Origin: Actinoplanes derwentensis
GTDB lineage: Bacteria; Actinomycetota; Actinomycetes; Mycobacteriales; Micromonosporaceae
DNA: 64,000 nt
Reading direction: 5' to 3'
Assembly: GCF_900104725.1 (NCBI RefSeq)
Contig: NZ_LT629758.1
Span: forward strand, 2,666,001 to 2,730,000
In this document: piece after piece, positions 8,443-17,483 of the stretch
Position numbering within the stretch: position 1 is the first letter of the stretch
How the letters are laid out: each line of letters begins with the position of its first letter
Notes under the pieces: model-generated
Told to the model about the DNA's origin: nothing
Database searches by the model: none
The model's input: only the letters and a program-made list of their open reading frames with translations
Translations under genes and position numbers: made by a program

Positions 8443-11400
8443 TCATTCGACGATTCCGGTCTGCATCAGCGTCACGCCGCGGCGGGTGACGAGTTGGGCA
8501 CGGCCGGGTGGCAGGCGGCGCGGGACGGCCTCACCGAGGAACTTGCCCTCCTCCTTGGGGTAGGAGAGCAGCGTCGCGGGCGTGCCCAGTTCCCAGAGGC
8601 GGCGGATGACCGGGTCCATCATCGCCCGCATGGCGCCGGAGGTGCTGCGCGCGATGATCACGTGCAGGCCGATCGAGGCGCCCTGGGCGAGCAGTGGCAG
8701 CAGCGGGTCCAGGGTGGAGCCCATGCCGCCGCCGCGGGACATCAGGTCGTAGTCGTCGACGACCACGAACAGCTCGGGCCCCTCCCACCAGTCGCGGCGG
8801 CGCATCCGCTCGGAGGAGATCTCCGGACCGGGCACCCGCTTGTTCATCGAGACGGCGGCCTGACCGGCCAGCTCGTACAACTTGTCGCCGGTGAACCCGA
8901 AACCGACCAGGTAGTCCGGGCGGACCGCCAGGTCGAGGTCGCGCCGCGAGTCACCGAGCACGATCTTGGCCTGGTCCGGCTGGTACTTGTCCTGGATCGC
9001 CTTGAGCACCAGGCGCAGCACGTTGGACTTGCCGGTCTCGTTGTCACCGAGGACCAGCATGTGCGGGGTGGCCAGGAAGTCGTGCCAGACCGGGGCGAGA
9101 CGCTGCTCGTCCAGACCGGTGCAGACCCGGAACACGTCCTCCGGTGCGGGCAGTTGCGCCACCGGCAGACGGGCCGGGAGCATCCGCACGGCCGGGGCGG
9201 GTGGCCCGCTCCAGAACGTGGAGATCTCCTCGACCACCGACTTGGTCGCCTCGGTCAGGTCGTCGGTGCCGGTGCCGGCGTCCATCCGGGGCAGGGCGCC
9301 GAGGAAGTGCAGCGCCTTGCCGGTCAGGCCGCGGCCCGGCTGGTTGGGCACGGTGGCGCCCTTGCGGGAACCGTGCTCGGACTCCATCGCGTCGCCGAGG
9401 CGCAGCTCCAGCTTGGTGCCGAGCAGGTCCCGCATCCAGGTCCGCATCTCCGACCAGCGGGTCGCGGTGACCATCACGTGTACGCCGAACGACAGACCGC
9501 GCGACGCCAGCTCCTGGAAACGGGTCTCCAGGTCGAGGAAGTCCTGCTTCATCGTGTACCAGCCGTCGACGACCAGGAAGACGTGCCCGAACGGGTCGTC
9601 GATCTCACCCCGGTCACGGGCCGCGAGATACCCCTGCATCGAGTCGAGGCCACGGGCGGCGAACTCGGCCTCCCGGCGCTCCATGATCTGCCCGAGCTCC
9701 TGGATGGTCCGCACCACCCGGTCGCGTTCCATCCGGGTGGCGACCGAGCCCACGTGCGGCAGCCCGGCGATCGACGACAGACCGCCACCACCGAAGTCGA
9801 GGCCGTAGAACTGCACCTCACGCGGGGTGTTGGTGAGCGCCAGGGACAGGATCAGGCTGCGCAGCAGGGTGGACTTGCCGCTCTGCGGCGCCCCGGCGAT
9901 GCCGACGTGCCCGTCCGCACCGTTCAGGTCGGCCACCAGCAGCTCGCGCAGCTGGTCCTGCGGCCGGTCGACGATCCCGACCGGCACCCGCAGCCGGCCC
10001 TGTGCCGCCGGGTCGGTGACGGTCATGCCACGCACCGGATCCGGCACCACCGTCGGCAGCAGCGCGTCCAGGCTGGGTGCCGACGACAGCGGCGGCAGCC
10101 ACACCTGACGGGCCGGCGGACCGGCACCGGCGAGCCGGCTCAGCAGCACGTCGACCAGGCTGGGGCCGATCGCCTTCTCCGCCTCCGCACGCCGTTCGGC
10201 GGCCTCGGCGGCGACCTGGGCGGCCCGCTCGGCGGCCGGGTCGAACCGCACCGACGCCTGCCGGGTGGAGAACGGCACCACATCCAGGGCGGCGTCGGTC
10301 CCGCTCGGCCCGGCGTCGCCGCCGTCGATCCGGCCGGTGTACGGGCCGGAGACGTAGGCCGCCTTGAACCGCACCAGGTTCGTGGTGTCCAGCTTGAGGA
10401 AACCGTTGCCGGGCTCCGGCGGCAGTTCGTAGGCGCTGGCCACCCCGATCACCGAGCGTGATTCCATCGACGAGAAGGTGCGCAGGGCGATCCGGTACGA
10501 CAGGTGGCCCTCCACCCGGCTGATCCGGCCCTCGTCCAGGCGCTGCGAGGCCAGCAGCAGGTGCACGCCGAGACTGCGGCCCAGCCGCCCGATGGACACG
10601 AACAGGTCCATGAACTCGGCCTTGCTCGACAGCAGCTCGGAGAACTCGTCGACGATGATCAGCAGCACCGGGAACGGCACCAGCTGGGTGCCGGCCGCGC
10701 GCGCCTTCTCGTAGTCGAACAGCGACGCGTACCCGCTGGCCCGCAACAGCTCCTGGCGACGGGTCATCTCGCCGTTGAGCGCGTCCTGCATCCGGTCCAC
10801 CAGCGGCAGCTCGTCGGCCAGGTTGGTGATCACCGCGGAGGTGTGCGGCAGCCGGTCCATGCCGAGGAACGTGGCGCCACCCTTGAAGTCGACGAGCACC
10901 AGGTTCAGGATCTCCGAACTGTGCGTGGCGGCCAGCCCGCAGACCAGGGTTCGCAGCAGCTCGCTCTTGCCCGAGCCGGTCGCGCCGATCAGCAGGCCGT
11001 GCGGGCCCATCCCGCCCTGTGCCGACTCCTTCAGGTCCAGCTCGATGACCTCGCCGTCCTCGGTCACGCCGATCGGCACGGTCAGGCGGTTCCGCTGGGC
11101 GTTTCGCCCACGCCACAGCTGCGGTACGTCGAACGTCTGCGCGTCCCGGATACCCAGCAACGCGGTCAGTTCGAAACTGGACTCCATCGGCTCGTCGACG
11201 ATGTCCAGGCTGCCGCTGGTGCGTTTCGGCGCCACGATCCGGGCCAGCGCGTCACACTCGGCCAGCCCGAGACCGTCCCGGGTCGCCGAGCCGACCTCCG
11301 TACCGGCCGGGTAGGTGACCTGGTCACCGTCGATGCTCAGCCGCAGCACCTTCGGCCCGCCCGGCATCGCACCGGTCAGGTCCAGCAGCACCACGTTGCG

Positions 11401-12408
11401 CATGCCCACGTCCAGCAGCCGGGAGTTCTCCGGCAGGTCGGCCAGGTGCGCGAGGATCACCACCAGCGGCTCGGCCGACGTCGGCCGGGCGTCCCGGTCA
11501 TGGTCGCCGCGTTCGGTGATCTCCGGGCCGAGCAGCTCCATCAGGGTGTCGTGGGTGCCGGCGAACAACCGGACCGGTCCGGCCGCGTCCATCGCGGTCG
11601 GATGCGCGTTGTGCGGCAGCCACTTGATCCAGTCCCATGGCTCCCGGTTCACCTCCGGCGCCAGCACCGCGATCCGCAGTTCGTCCGGCGCGTGGAAGGT
11701 GACCAGCTGCGCCACCATCGCGCGGGCCAGGTCGATCGCCGGATCCGCGTCACCCTCGAACTCGATGCTCGTGAAACTGCGCAGACCCACCGCGATCGGG
11801 ATACCACCCACCGTCCGGTACGTCTCCTGGAACCGTCGCAGCGAAATGGACGCCAGGGGTTCCAGGTCCTCGATCGGTTTGGTGCTCGGTGGCGTGAACG
11901 TCAACGCCGCGGTCTGCCGGCCCAGCCCGATCCGGACCCGGCCGAAATCCTCGTGACCGGGCCGCCGCTCCCACAGCCGGCCACTCATCGCCAGCGACCA
12001 CAGCCAGCTCGGCTCCGGGTTGTTCCAGAGCGCCGCCTCCCGCTGCTGGGCGGCCGCCGACCGGGCCTGCCGGCGCAGCTGGTTGATGTAGCGCAGGAAG
12101 TCACGGCGCTCGCCACGCATCTTGCGTTTGCGGTCCGACGCGGCCTTACCGACCTGCACCACACCCATCAGGACCATGCCGGCGGCCATCACGCCACCCA
12201 TCACGTACATGATCGGGGCCCGGTTGTAGACACCGAACATGGCCATCATCGCGCCGACGCCCAGACCGGTCGGCACCACCATGGCGAACGACCGGAAGTC
12301 CAGCGGCGCCTCCTCCGCCATCACCGGCGGCTCCTGCAGCTCGATGTCGCCCGACGGGGCGTCCGGGCCGGCCACGCGGGGCGGACGTTTGACGGTGACG
12401 GTGCTCAT
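8443..12408 (-). CDS. eccC: T7SS ATPase EccC (single-chain FtsK/SpoIIIE type)
   Basis: 1321 aa from ATG 12408, which overlaps the preceding gene in an ATGA; the in-frame start 12 codons upstream lacks support. Two membrane spans lie at about residues 37-80. Three ATPase modules follow: GATGSGKSE near residue 475 (canonical, with VDEFSE as Walker B), GAPQSGKST near 838 (VVDGW) and GDNETGKSN near 1121 (VVVDDYD). The first module also has VLVDFKGGATF, typical of EccC. EccC powers export and recognises substrate C-terminal signals through its last ATPase domain. In some mycobacterial systems it is split into Ca and Cb, but here it is one polypeptide. The full set of modules suggests an intact, functional gene. 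Confidence 0.95.
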   Translation of the reverse strand: MSTVTVKRPPRVAGPDAPSGDIELQEPPVMAEEAPLDFRSFAMVVPTGLGVGAMMAMFGVYNRAPIMYVMGGVMAAGMVLMGVVQVGKAASDRKRKMRGERRDFLRYINQLRRQARSAAAQQREAALWNNPEPSWLWSLAMSGRLWERRPGHEDFGRVRIGLGRQTAALTFTPPSTKPIEDLEPLASISLRRFQETYRTVGGIPIAVGLRSFTSIEFEGDADPAIDLARAMVAQLVTFHAPDELRIAVLAPEVNREPWDWIKWLPHNAHPTAMDAAGPVRLFAGTHDTLMELLGPEITERGDHDRDARPTSAEPLVVILAHLADLPENSRLLDVGMRNVVLLDLTGAMPGGPKVLRLSIDGDQVTYPAGTEVGSATRDGLGLAECDALARIVAPKRTSGSLDIVDEPMESSFELTALLGIRDAQTFDVPQLWRGRNAQRNRLTVPIGVTEDGEVIELDLKESAQGGMGPHGLLIGATGSGKSELLRTLVCGLAATHSSEILNLVLVDFKGGATFLGMDRLPHTSAVITNLADELPLVDRMQDALNGEMTRRQELLRASGYASLFDYEKARAAGTQLVPFPVLLIIVDEFSELLSSKAEFMDLFVSIGRLGRSLGVHLLLASQRLDEGRISRVEGHLSYRIALRTFSSMESRSVIGVASAYELPPEPGNGFLKLDTTNLVRFKAAYVSGPYTGRIDGGDAGPSGTDAALDVVPFSTRQASVRFDPAAERAAQVAAEAAERRAEAEKAIGPSLVDVLLSRLAGAGPPARQVWLPPLSSAPSLDALLPTVVPDPVRGMTVTDPAAQGRLRVPVGIVDRPQDQLRELLVADLNGADGHVGIAGAPQSGKSTLLRSLILSLALTNTPREVQFYGLDFGGGGLSSIAGLPHVGSVATRMERDRVVRTIQELGQIMERREAEFAARGLDSMQGYLAARDRGEIDDPFGHVFLVVDGWYTMKQDFLDLETRFQELASRGLSFGVHVMVTATRWSEMRTWMRDLLGTKLELRLGDAMESEHGSRKGATVPNQPGRGLTGKALHFLGALPRMDAGTGTDDLTEATKSVVEEISTFWSGPPAPAVRMLPARLPVAQLPAPEDVFRVCTGLDEQRLAPVWHDFLATPHMLVLGDNETGKSNVLRLVLKAIQDKYQPDQAKIVLGDSRRDLDLAVRPDYLVGFGFTGDKLYELAGQAAVSMNKRVPGPEISSERMRRRDWWEGPELFVVVDDYDLMSRGGGMGSTLDPLLPLLAQGASIGLHVIIARSTSGAMRAMMDPVIRRLWELGTPATLLSYPKEEGKFLGEAVPRRLPPGRAQLVTRRGVTLMQTGIVE

Positions 12409-12740
12409 CCCAGCGCTCCCAGATCCGGGCCGCCGGAGCCCCACACGTTCTCCTGCTGGCGCAGCAGCTTCACCGCGTAGCGGTCGTTGCGGTACCGCTC
12501 GGCCGCCTTGTCCGGGTCCTCGTCGTCCTTACGGGCCTTGAGCTTGGCGTCCTCGGCGGCCTTCTCCTCCTCGATCCGCTTGTTCTCCGCCATGTACGCC
12601 AGCCGCTTCTCCCGCATCTGCAGGAAGTACTCGCGCGACGTCGGCTCACCGTCACCACACAGGACGTCCTCCGCGAACTGCTGCGCAGGCACCGCGCCCG
12701 TCGAACGGCGCCACACCTTACGCCGGGCCTCGTCAGTCAT
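12405..12740 (-). CDS. Small charged T7SS-operon protein, function unknown
   Basis: 111 aa starting at ATG 12740, overlapping the end of the upstream gene by 8 bases and ending in an ATGA overlap with eccC. The frame is open further upstream, but that part lies over the 972-codon gene and does not look coding. The central half is Lys/Glu/Asp-rich and predicted helical (YMAENKRIEEEKAAEDAKLKAR), probably a coiled coil. I recognise no family. Coupling on both sides suggests stoichiometric production with its neighbours, for example as a chaperone or adaptor for the substrate encoded just before it. That role is inferred only. Confidence 0.75.
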   Translation of the reverse strand: MTDEARRKVWRRSTGAVPAQQFAEDVLCGDGEPTSREYFLQMREKRLAYMAENKRIEEEKAAEDAKLKARKDDEDPDKAAERYRNDRYAVKLLRQQENVWGSGGPDLGALG

Positions 12741-15651
12741 CCGTCTTGTCCTCGTCACTGTCGGTGAGCCAGTCCGCGCCGTCGACGTCGTCCCAGCTCG
12801 CCATGTCGTCCTCGTCCGGAACCGCCACCACCGGCACGAACTCCTCGTCCGGCTGCTCGGGAACGTCCGCCGGCCGGCCCCAGCTGCCGTCGTCCGCCAG
12901 CAGTTCGGCCGACGAGGGGCGCCCGGCCTCGCCTTCGGTCTCGCCGTCGGTGACCACGCCGCCGATCCGGTCGCCCGGCACCACCAGATGGGCGGCACCG
13001 TCCCGGCCCGGGCGGGGCGCCGCACCACCGGGCGCGACATCGTGCGCCGGCGGCGCGACCGGCACCTGCTCCACCGGCACGGTCACCGCGGTCACTCCGG
13101 CCACCCCGGCCGCCGCAGCCACCGGAACAGCCGCACCGGGATCCGGCACTTCCGCATCCGGTCGGCCCGGATGGTGCGGGCCTGCATCCGCCGGGCCCGA
13201 CTCTCCAGCCGACGCCGCCGGGGCTGTCGGCGCCTCGGGCGCGAGCGGAGCCGATTCCGCCGAACCCGTCAGCGCGTCAGGCACGGGCGGACTCAACTCC
13301 GCCGAGTCCGTCGGCACATCAGACGAGAGCGGACTCGATACCGCCGAACCCGTCGGCGCGGCAGGCGCGGGCGGGTTCGGCGCCGCAGGCGCGGGCGGTG
13401 TCGAGGCCGCCAGGGCCGCTGGTGCGACAGATGCGGATGGCGTCGTTCGGGCCGGGGCCGCGGGTTGCTGGCCCTGCGGCGGGGACCCTGGCGGAGGTCC
13501 GCCCGCAGCGGCCAGCACACCCGCGGCGGCGGTCATCGCCACGGAGGTCGCGGCGATGTCGACGCCGGCCGGCGAGATGTCCGCCGCCGCCGGGGCGATG
13601 TCCGCGGCAGCCGGGGCGATGTCCGCCGGGGCCGGTGGCACGGAATTGCCGGATGTCAGGCCGGCGCCGCCGGGTAGCGTGCCGCCGATGCTTCCGGGAA
13701 CCTCCGCGGCCGGTCCGGCCGCCGGAGCCCAGTCCTCGTCACCGGCTCCGACGAGATCCTTGGCCTCGGGGGCGTCCGGAATCCCGGTTCCGCCGGGGCC
13801 GCCCGTTCCCGGGCTAGCCGGGCCCGGCATGCCGCTGCCCATACCGGCACCACCGCCGAGACCGGCACTACCGCCCAGCCCAGCGCCGCCACCCAGTCCG
13901 GCGCCACCGGCCGCCACTCCGGACGGGGCATCCGGCACGCCGGAGCCGCCGCCGATGGCGGACCAGTCCTTCTCGTCGCCGCCCAGCAGGCCGCCCGCGT
14001 CCGGGGCGTCGGGAATGCCGGAGCCGCCCGAACCGGCGGGTCCGCCGCCCGACCCCGGCGAGCCCGGCATGCCGTTGCCGAGGCCCGCGCCACCCGGGAG
14101 ACCACCGCTGTTGCCGAGGCCCGCGCCACCCGGCGCGACGCCCTCCGGTGCGTCGGGCAGGCCGATGCCACCGGCGGCGGGACTCCAGTCCTCCTGGTCA
14201 CCGTCGAGCAGGCCACCCGCGTCCGGCGCGTCCGGCAGACCCGAGTTCGAGCCGCCGGGGCTGCCACCCCCGGCCGGCGAGCCGGGCATGCCGGCGCCGG
14301 AACCGGCACCGCCGAGCCCGGGCGTGGTCACCTTGCCGGGGCTGGTCAGCCCGGGTGCGGTGACCTTCGGCGGGACGAACGATCCGGCTCCGGTGCCACT
14401 GCCGGCGCCGACACCCTTCGGCGGTTTCACCGTACCGACCCCGTTCAGGCCGCTGCCGGTGCCCCCGCCGATCCCGCTACCGATCCCGCCGCCGACGCCG
14501 CCGAGGCCGGGCAGTCCGCCGCCGAGGCCGGGCAGGGCGGTACCCACACCGGGCAGGCCGCCACCGGTGCTCGGCGAACCGCTGCCGGGAGTCGTCAGGG
14601 GCGGGATGTTCGGGGTGTTGATCTGTGGAATGTTCGGGTTCGCCGGCTTCGACGGGGTGCTGAGGCCACTGCCCAGGCCACCACCACCACTGCCGCCACC
14701 GCTACTACCGCCGCCGCCACTGGAGCCGGGCGGTGCGGTGAGGTCCGGCGTACCGACGCTGGGTGTTTTGATGTTGCCGCCGCCACCACCGCCACCACCG
14801 CCACCGCCGGTGAGACCACCACCGAGACCACCCGGGCTCGGGATGTTGGTGCCGCCACCACCGCCGCCACCACCGCCGCCACCACCGCCGGTGCTGGGAG
14901 TCTTGGGCAGGTCCGGCGTGCCGCTGCCGCCGCCCGTGCCGCCGGGGGTCTGCGGGCCGTTGATGCCGTCGCCGCTGACCTCGGGGCTCGCCTGCACGGT
15001 GAACTGGTACTGGGTGGCCAGCACGTCGACGACCTCGGCCATCTGCTCGGCCATCTTGTACTGCAGCGGCGAGAGGCTGATCGACACCGAGCCGGTGCTC
15101 GGGTTGTAGTGCGTGCCCTGTGACTTCGCGAGCTCGCCGTACGCGTGATCGAGGTAGACGATCGACTCCTGGGCCCACTGCAGGTACTGGGCGCCTTTCC
15201 AGAGGTTCGCCGGCACCGAGTACATGTCGTTGGTGCCCGGCGGGCCGTTGAGATGCTGGATCTGTGCGCCGATGCGGTCCGACACCAGCGTCATGTTCTC
15301 CAGGAAGACGTCGGCCGCGGGGCCCTTCCACACCTTGCCCTCACCGGCGATCGCCTGCGAGCCGTCCCGAAGCAGTTTCTCCACCCAGACCAGGACGTCG
15401 TTCGAGTACTTGAACGCCGCGTACGTCTCCATCAGGGATGCGGGGCTGACCCGTCCGGCGGCGAACCGCCTGCCGTCGGTGCTTTCGCCCATCGCCGACC
15501 CGCCCATGACGGACGCCTCGATCTTGCGCCAGCCCCGGTCCTCCTTGGCCCACCGCTTGTAATCCTCGGTGTCACCGGGATCGATCTTCTCCGGAGGGTA
15601 GGTGCCGGCGCCGTACTGCTTCTGCTTCCATTCTTCGTTCTCGTCAGGCAC
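12733..15651 (-). CDS. Long WXG-type, Gly/Pro/Ala-rich putative T7SS substrate
   Basis: 972 aa, GTG start at 15651. The first 240 residues are a helical WXG/PPE-like domain with a W-x-G turn (VWKGPAADVF). A candidate YxxxE export signal, YKMAE, lies near residue 205. The remaining 700 residues are low complexity: polyglycine runs up to about 13, then G-L-G-G-x repeats, then PDAP repeats, then a Pro/Ala/Ser-rich tail ending in an acidic segment. This matches secreted EspB/PPE-like proteins in general design, but I cannot assign a named family. It probably acts outside the membrane, at the cell surface or as a secreted partner. The coding is unbroken despite the repeats. Confidence 0.85.
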   Translation of the reverse strand: MPDENEEWKQKQYGAGTYPPEKIDPGDTEDYKRWAKEDRGWRKIEASVMGGSAMGESTDGRRFAAGRVSPASLMETYAAFKYSNDVLVWVEKLLRDGSQAIAGEGKVWKGPAADVFLENMTLVSDRIGAQIQHLNGPPGTNDMYSVPANLWKGAQYLQWAQESIVYLDHAYGELAKSQGTHYNPSTGSVSISLSPLQYKMAEQMAEVVDVLATQYQFTVQASPEVSGDGINGPQTPGGTGGGSGTPDLPKTPSTGGGGGGGGGGGGGTNIPSPGGLGGGLTGGGGGGGGGGGNIKTPSVGTPDLTAPPGSSGGGGSSGGGSGGGGLGSGLSTPSKPANPNIPQINTPNIPPLTTPGSGSPSTGGGLPGVGTALPGLGGGLPGLGGVGGGIGSGIGGGTGSGLNGVGTVKPPKGVGAGSGTGAGSFVPPKVTAPGLTSPGKVTTPGLGGAGSGAGMPGSPAGGGSPGGSNSGLPDAPDAGGLLDGDQEDWSPAAGGIGLPDAPEGVAPGGAGLGNSGGLPGGAGLGNGMPGSPGSGGGPAGSGGSGIPDAPDAGGLLGGDEKDWSAIGGGSGVPDAPSGVAAGGAGLGGGAGLGGSAGLGGGAGMGSGMPGPASPGTGGPGGTGIPDAPEAKDLVGAGDEDWAPAAGPAAEVPGSIGGTLPGGAGLTSGNSVPPAPADIAPAAADIAPAAADISPAGVDIAATSVAMTAAAGVLAAAGGPPPGSPPQGQQPAAPARTTPSASVAPAALAASTPPAPAAPNPPAPAAPTGSAVSSPLSSDVPTDSAELSPPVPDALTGSAESAPLAPEAPTAPAASAGESGPADAGPHHPGRPDAEVPDPGAAVPVAAAAGVAGVTAVTVPVEQVPVAPPAHDVAPGGAAPRPGRDGAAHLVVPGDRIGGVVTDGETEGEAGRPSSAELLADDGSWGRPADVPEQPDEEFVPVVAVPDEDDMASWDDVDGADWLTDSDEDKTDD
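13720..14250 (-). repeat. Three PDAP...DW protein repeats
   Basis: Within the Gly-rich substrate gene, three diverged copies of a unit beginning PDAPDA or PDAPEA and reaching an acidic D-W a few residues later occur at about 14170-14250, 13945-14020 and 13725-13795. The first two are followed by a second PDAP and a GGAGLG stretch. Confidence 0.65.
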
Positions 15652-15701
15652 AGGGCGACCGTTTCACTAGTGACTCTCGATGACGGGCGTACAAAACTCG
15701 G

Positions 15702-16589
15702 TCAGGCGCCCTCGGTGGTGGTTTCCTTGCCGTACTCGCTGATGTTGGTGCCGGCCTTCCAGCCGCCGTCCATCACCTCGCCGAGCTTGTCGGCGGTCAG
15801 GTCGTTCAGTTCCTCGGTGCTCTCGTAGTTCTTGGCCAGCAGGCGCAGGCCCGTCTCCACCTGGAACACCGTCGACCGGACGGCCATCAGCATGTTCTTC
15901 GTCTCGACCTGCAGACCGGCCTGGCCACCCGCGGCGCCCTCCAGCTGCTGGCGCAGCGCCTCCGCGCGGGCGAACGCACCGGGCCGCGGCGCTGCCGCCT
16001 CGAGCATCTGGACCGCCTGGTCGAGCGGGGTGGCGGTACCGTCGGTGACGGCCTTCAGCTGGTCGGCCATCCAGATCAGTGCCTGGGCGTTGACCGAGAC
16101 GTTGCTCTTCGGATCGCCCTCACCGGTCCACTTGCCCGGGTCCGGCGCGGTGAAGCTCGGATTGTCGTTGTCGAGGTACGTCTTGTCCGGGTTGAAGCCC
16201 CCGGCTATCGGATTGCCGTTGGCGTCGGTCCCGGGGCCGACCGGCGGAGGGCTGGTGTCACCCGGCGTGGTCCCACCCTCGTTGTACGACGCGACCAGGC
16301 CCTTCCACTTCTCCTCGCTGTACGCCGACTGGTAGTACTTGTAGGCCGCCATCTCGTCGTCGTCGTACTGGACGATCTTCTGCGGCTTCACGCCGCTGCC
16401 GCCCCCGGGACCGGAACCGTCGACGTCACCCTCGATCGACTCGGCCGGCGGATTGTTCTCGATCTGGTCGACGACGTTGCGGAAGGTGCCCGGCGGCCAG
16501 CCGTGCTCCTCGTCATAACGCTTCCAGAACCCCGGATCCACCGAATCGATCGACGCCATGGTCGGCGGCCAGGTGATGTCGACGGCCAT
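15702..16589 (-). CDS. Unrecognised 295-aa T7SS-operon protein
   Basis: 295 aa from ATG 16589, one base after the WXG100 gene (last stop base 16591). The N-terminal half is polar and Gly/Pro/Asp-rich (GSGPGGGSG, then PPPVGPGTDANGN). Residues from about 165 to the end are helical (ALIWMADQLKAV, then RAEALRQQLEGA). There is no signal peptide or membrane span. The position between the WXG100 pair and the long WXG-type substrate suggests a secreted or chaperone function, but nothing in the sequence defines it. Confidence 0.8.
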   Translation of the reverse strand: MAVDITWPPTMASIDSVDPGFWKRYDEEHGWPPGTFRNVVDQIENNPPAESIEGDVDGSGPGGGSGVKPQKIVQYDDDEMAAYKYYQSAYSEEKWKGLVASYNEGGTTPGDTSPPPVGPGTDANGNPIAGGFNPDKTYLDNDNPSFTAPDPGKWTGEGDPKSNVSVNAQALIWMADQLKAVTDGTATPLDQAVQMLEAAAPRPGAFARAEALRQQLEGAAGGQAGLQVETKNMLMAVRSTVFQVETGLRLLAKNYESTEELNDLTADKLGEVMDGGWKAGTNISEYGKETTTEGA

Positions 16590-16590
16590 G

Positions 16591-16893
16591 TCAGCGGGAT
16601 CCGTTGATGTCGCTGAAGTTCTGCTGGTTCCGGATCTCGGTCGCGGCGTAGTTGCTGGCGATGTTCTGCAGGGCGGTGCGCGCGGTGTTCAGGTGGGTGG
16701 CCATGTCCAGAGCGGCCTTGTCCCACGCCTTCTTGGCCAGCGTGTACTCATCGCGGGCGGAACCGGTCCACTCGGCGAGCCGGGTCTCGACGTTCGTCTC
16801 CATGTTGCTCAGCGTGGTGTCGATCGCGGTGGTGGTGGTGCCGATGTTGTCGATGACGCTCTGCGCCTCGGCGAAGTTGAACGTGTACGTCAT
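16591..16893 (-). CDS. WXG100 (ESAT-6-like) protein
   Basis: 100 aa from ATG 16893, the standard WXG100 length. Two amphipathic helices flank the W-T-G turn (LAEWTGSARDEY), and Gly replaces nothing in the motif. WXG100 proteins form helical-hairpin dimers that are exported by ESX systems. With the adjacent WXG100 gene it makes the expected EsxA/EsxB-like pair at the head of the operon. No clear YxxxD/E tail motif is seen, which suggests this is the partner without the export signal. Confidence 0.92.
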   Translation of the reverse strand: MTYTFNFAEAQSVIDNIGTTTTAIDTTLSNMETNVETRLAEWTGSARDEYTLAKKAWDKAALDMATHLNTARTALQNIASNYAATEIRNQQNFSDINGSR

Positions 16894-16907
16894 GGTGTCT
16901 CTCCTGC

Positions 16908-17231
16908 TCAGAAGTGGGGAAGGCCCTTGTCGAAACCGCCGGCGTCGTCGACGCTCTGTGCCTCGGCCGCGGTGTACTGGGCGCGGGACACGCCCATCAC
17001 GTCGGCCATGTGCCCGAGCTGGCTGATGATGCCGCTGAACGCGGTGCTCCAGTTGTTCATCGCGTTCTGGAAGTTCGTCGAGGCCTGACCGGTCCAGGAC
17101 GAACTCAGGGCGTACACGTCGCTGTTGACGTTGCTCAGCTTCAGGGAGAAATCGCCGTACGCGTCGACGAACTCCTGCCCGGCTGCCTGCATGCCCTCGG
17201 TACTGGTGGAAACCTGATTGCCTGTCGCCAC
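16908..17231 (-). CDS. WXG100 protein with YxxxE tail
   Basis: 107 aa with a GTG start at 17231. GAGGAG lies six bases upstream, and an ATG eight codons further upstream would bury that site, so GTG is chosen. The W-T-G turn is SSWTGQAS. The C-terminal tail contains YTAAE, matching the YxxxD/E export motif recognised in T7SS substrate pairs. It is the first gene of the minus-strand operon and is separated by 14 bases from the second WXG100 gene. Together they are the likely secreted heterodimer. Confidence 0.92.
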   Translation of the reverse strand: MATGNQVSTSTEGMQAAGQEFVDAYGDFSLKLSNVNSDVYALSSSWTGQASTNFQNAMNNWSTAFSGIISQLGHMADVMGVSRAQYTAAEAQSVDDAGGFDKGLPHF

Positions 17232-17483
17232 TGCCAACTCCTCACGTCGTCGCATTCGAAATGCCTGGGCGAGTCTTCGCGCGGGTCACCCCCGGACGCC
17301 ATGCCCGACGGTTCGGACGGGTGCTGACGGGCGATCGGATGTGCACGGAAGCGCCGTGCCTGCACCACTTCCGGGAAACACCGGCTGCACTTTTCCGCCC
17401 TGTACCGGGACGAGACCTGTCCGGCGTACCGGAAAAGGGACTTCAATCAACGCCTCGGGCGTACGTGGGAAGGAGAACGGTTC
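17232..17483. promoter_or_regulatory. Divergent intergenic region between the T7SS and effector operons
   Basis: 252 bases with no supported gene. It must carry the promoters for both the leftward T7SS operon and the rightward effector operon. Visible structure: an 8-base inverted repeat CTTTTCCG/CGGAAAAG at 17391-17398 and 17431-17438; a direct repeat GTACCGG at 17403 and 17428; and a 6-bp hairpin GCACGG/CCGTGC at 17344-17360. AGGAG at 17471-17475 serves the gene at 17484. I could not place -35/-10 boxes reliably. Confidence 0.6.
17238..17243 (-). promoter_or_regulatory. Ribosome binding site fixing the first WXG100 start
   Basis: GAGGAG on the minus strand, six bases before GTG 17231. It supports the GTG over the upstream ATG at 17255. 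Confidence 0.75.

Noticed and set aside
4854..8489. A 1211-codon plus-strand frame opposite eccB/eccD
   Set aside because: The antisense frames of eccB and eccD carry canonical family features; this frame is compositional noise.
13000..13600. Coding on the opposite strand of the Ala/Pro-rich tail
   Set aside because: Several short frames exist, but none has a start, ribosome binding site or recognisable protein character.
12746..15109. A Pro-rich 787-codon plus-strand frame opposite the Gly-rich substrate gene
   Set aside because: Polyproline is the antisense of the polyglycine runs; the minus frame has the WXG domain, operon coupling and export motif.
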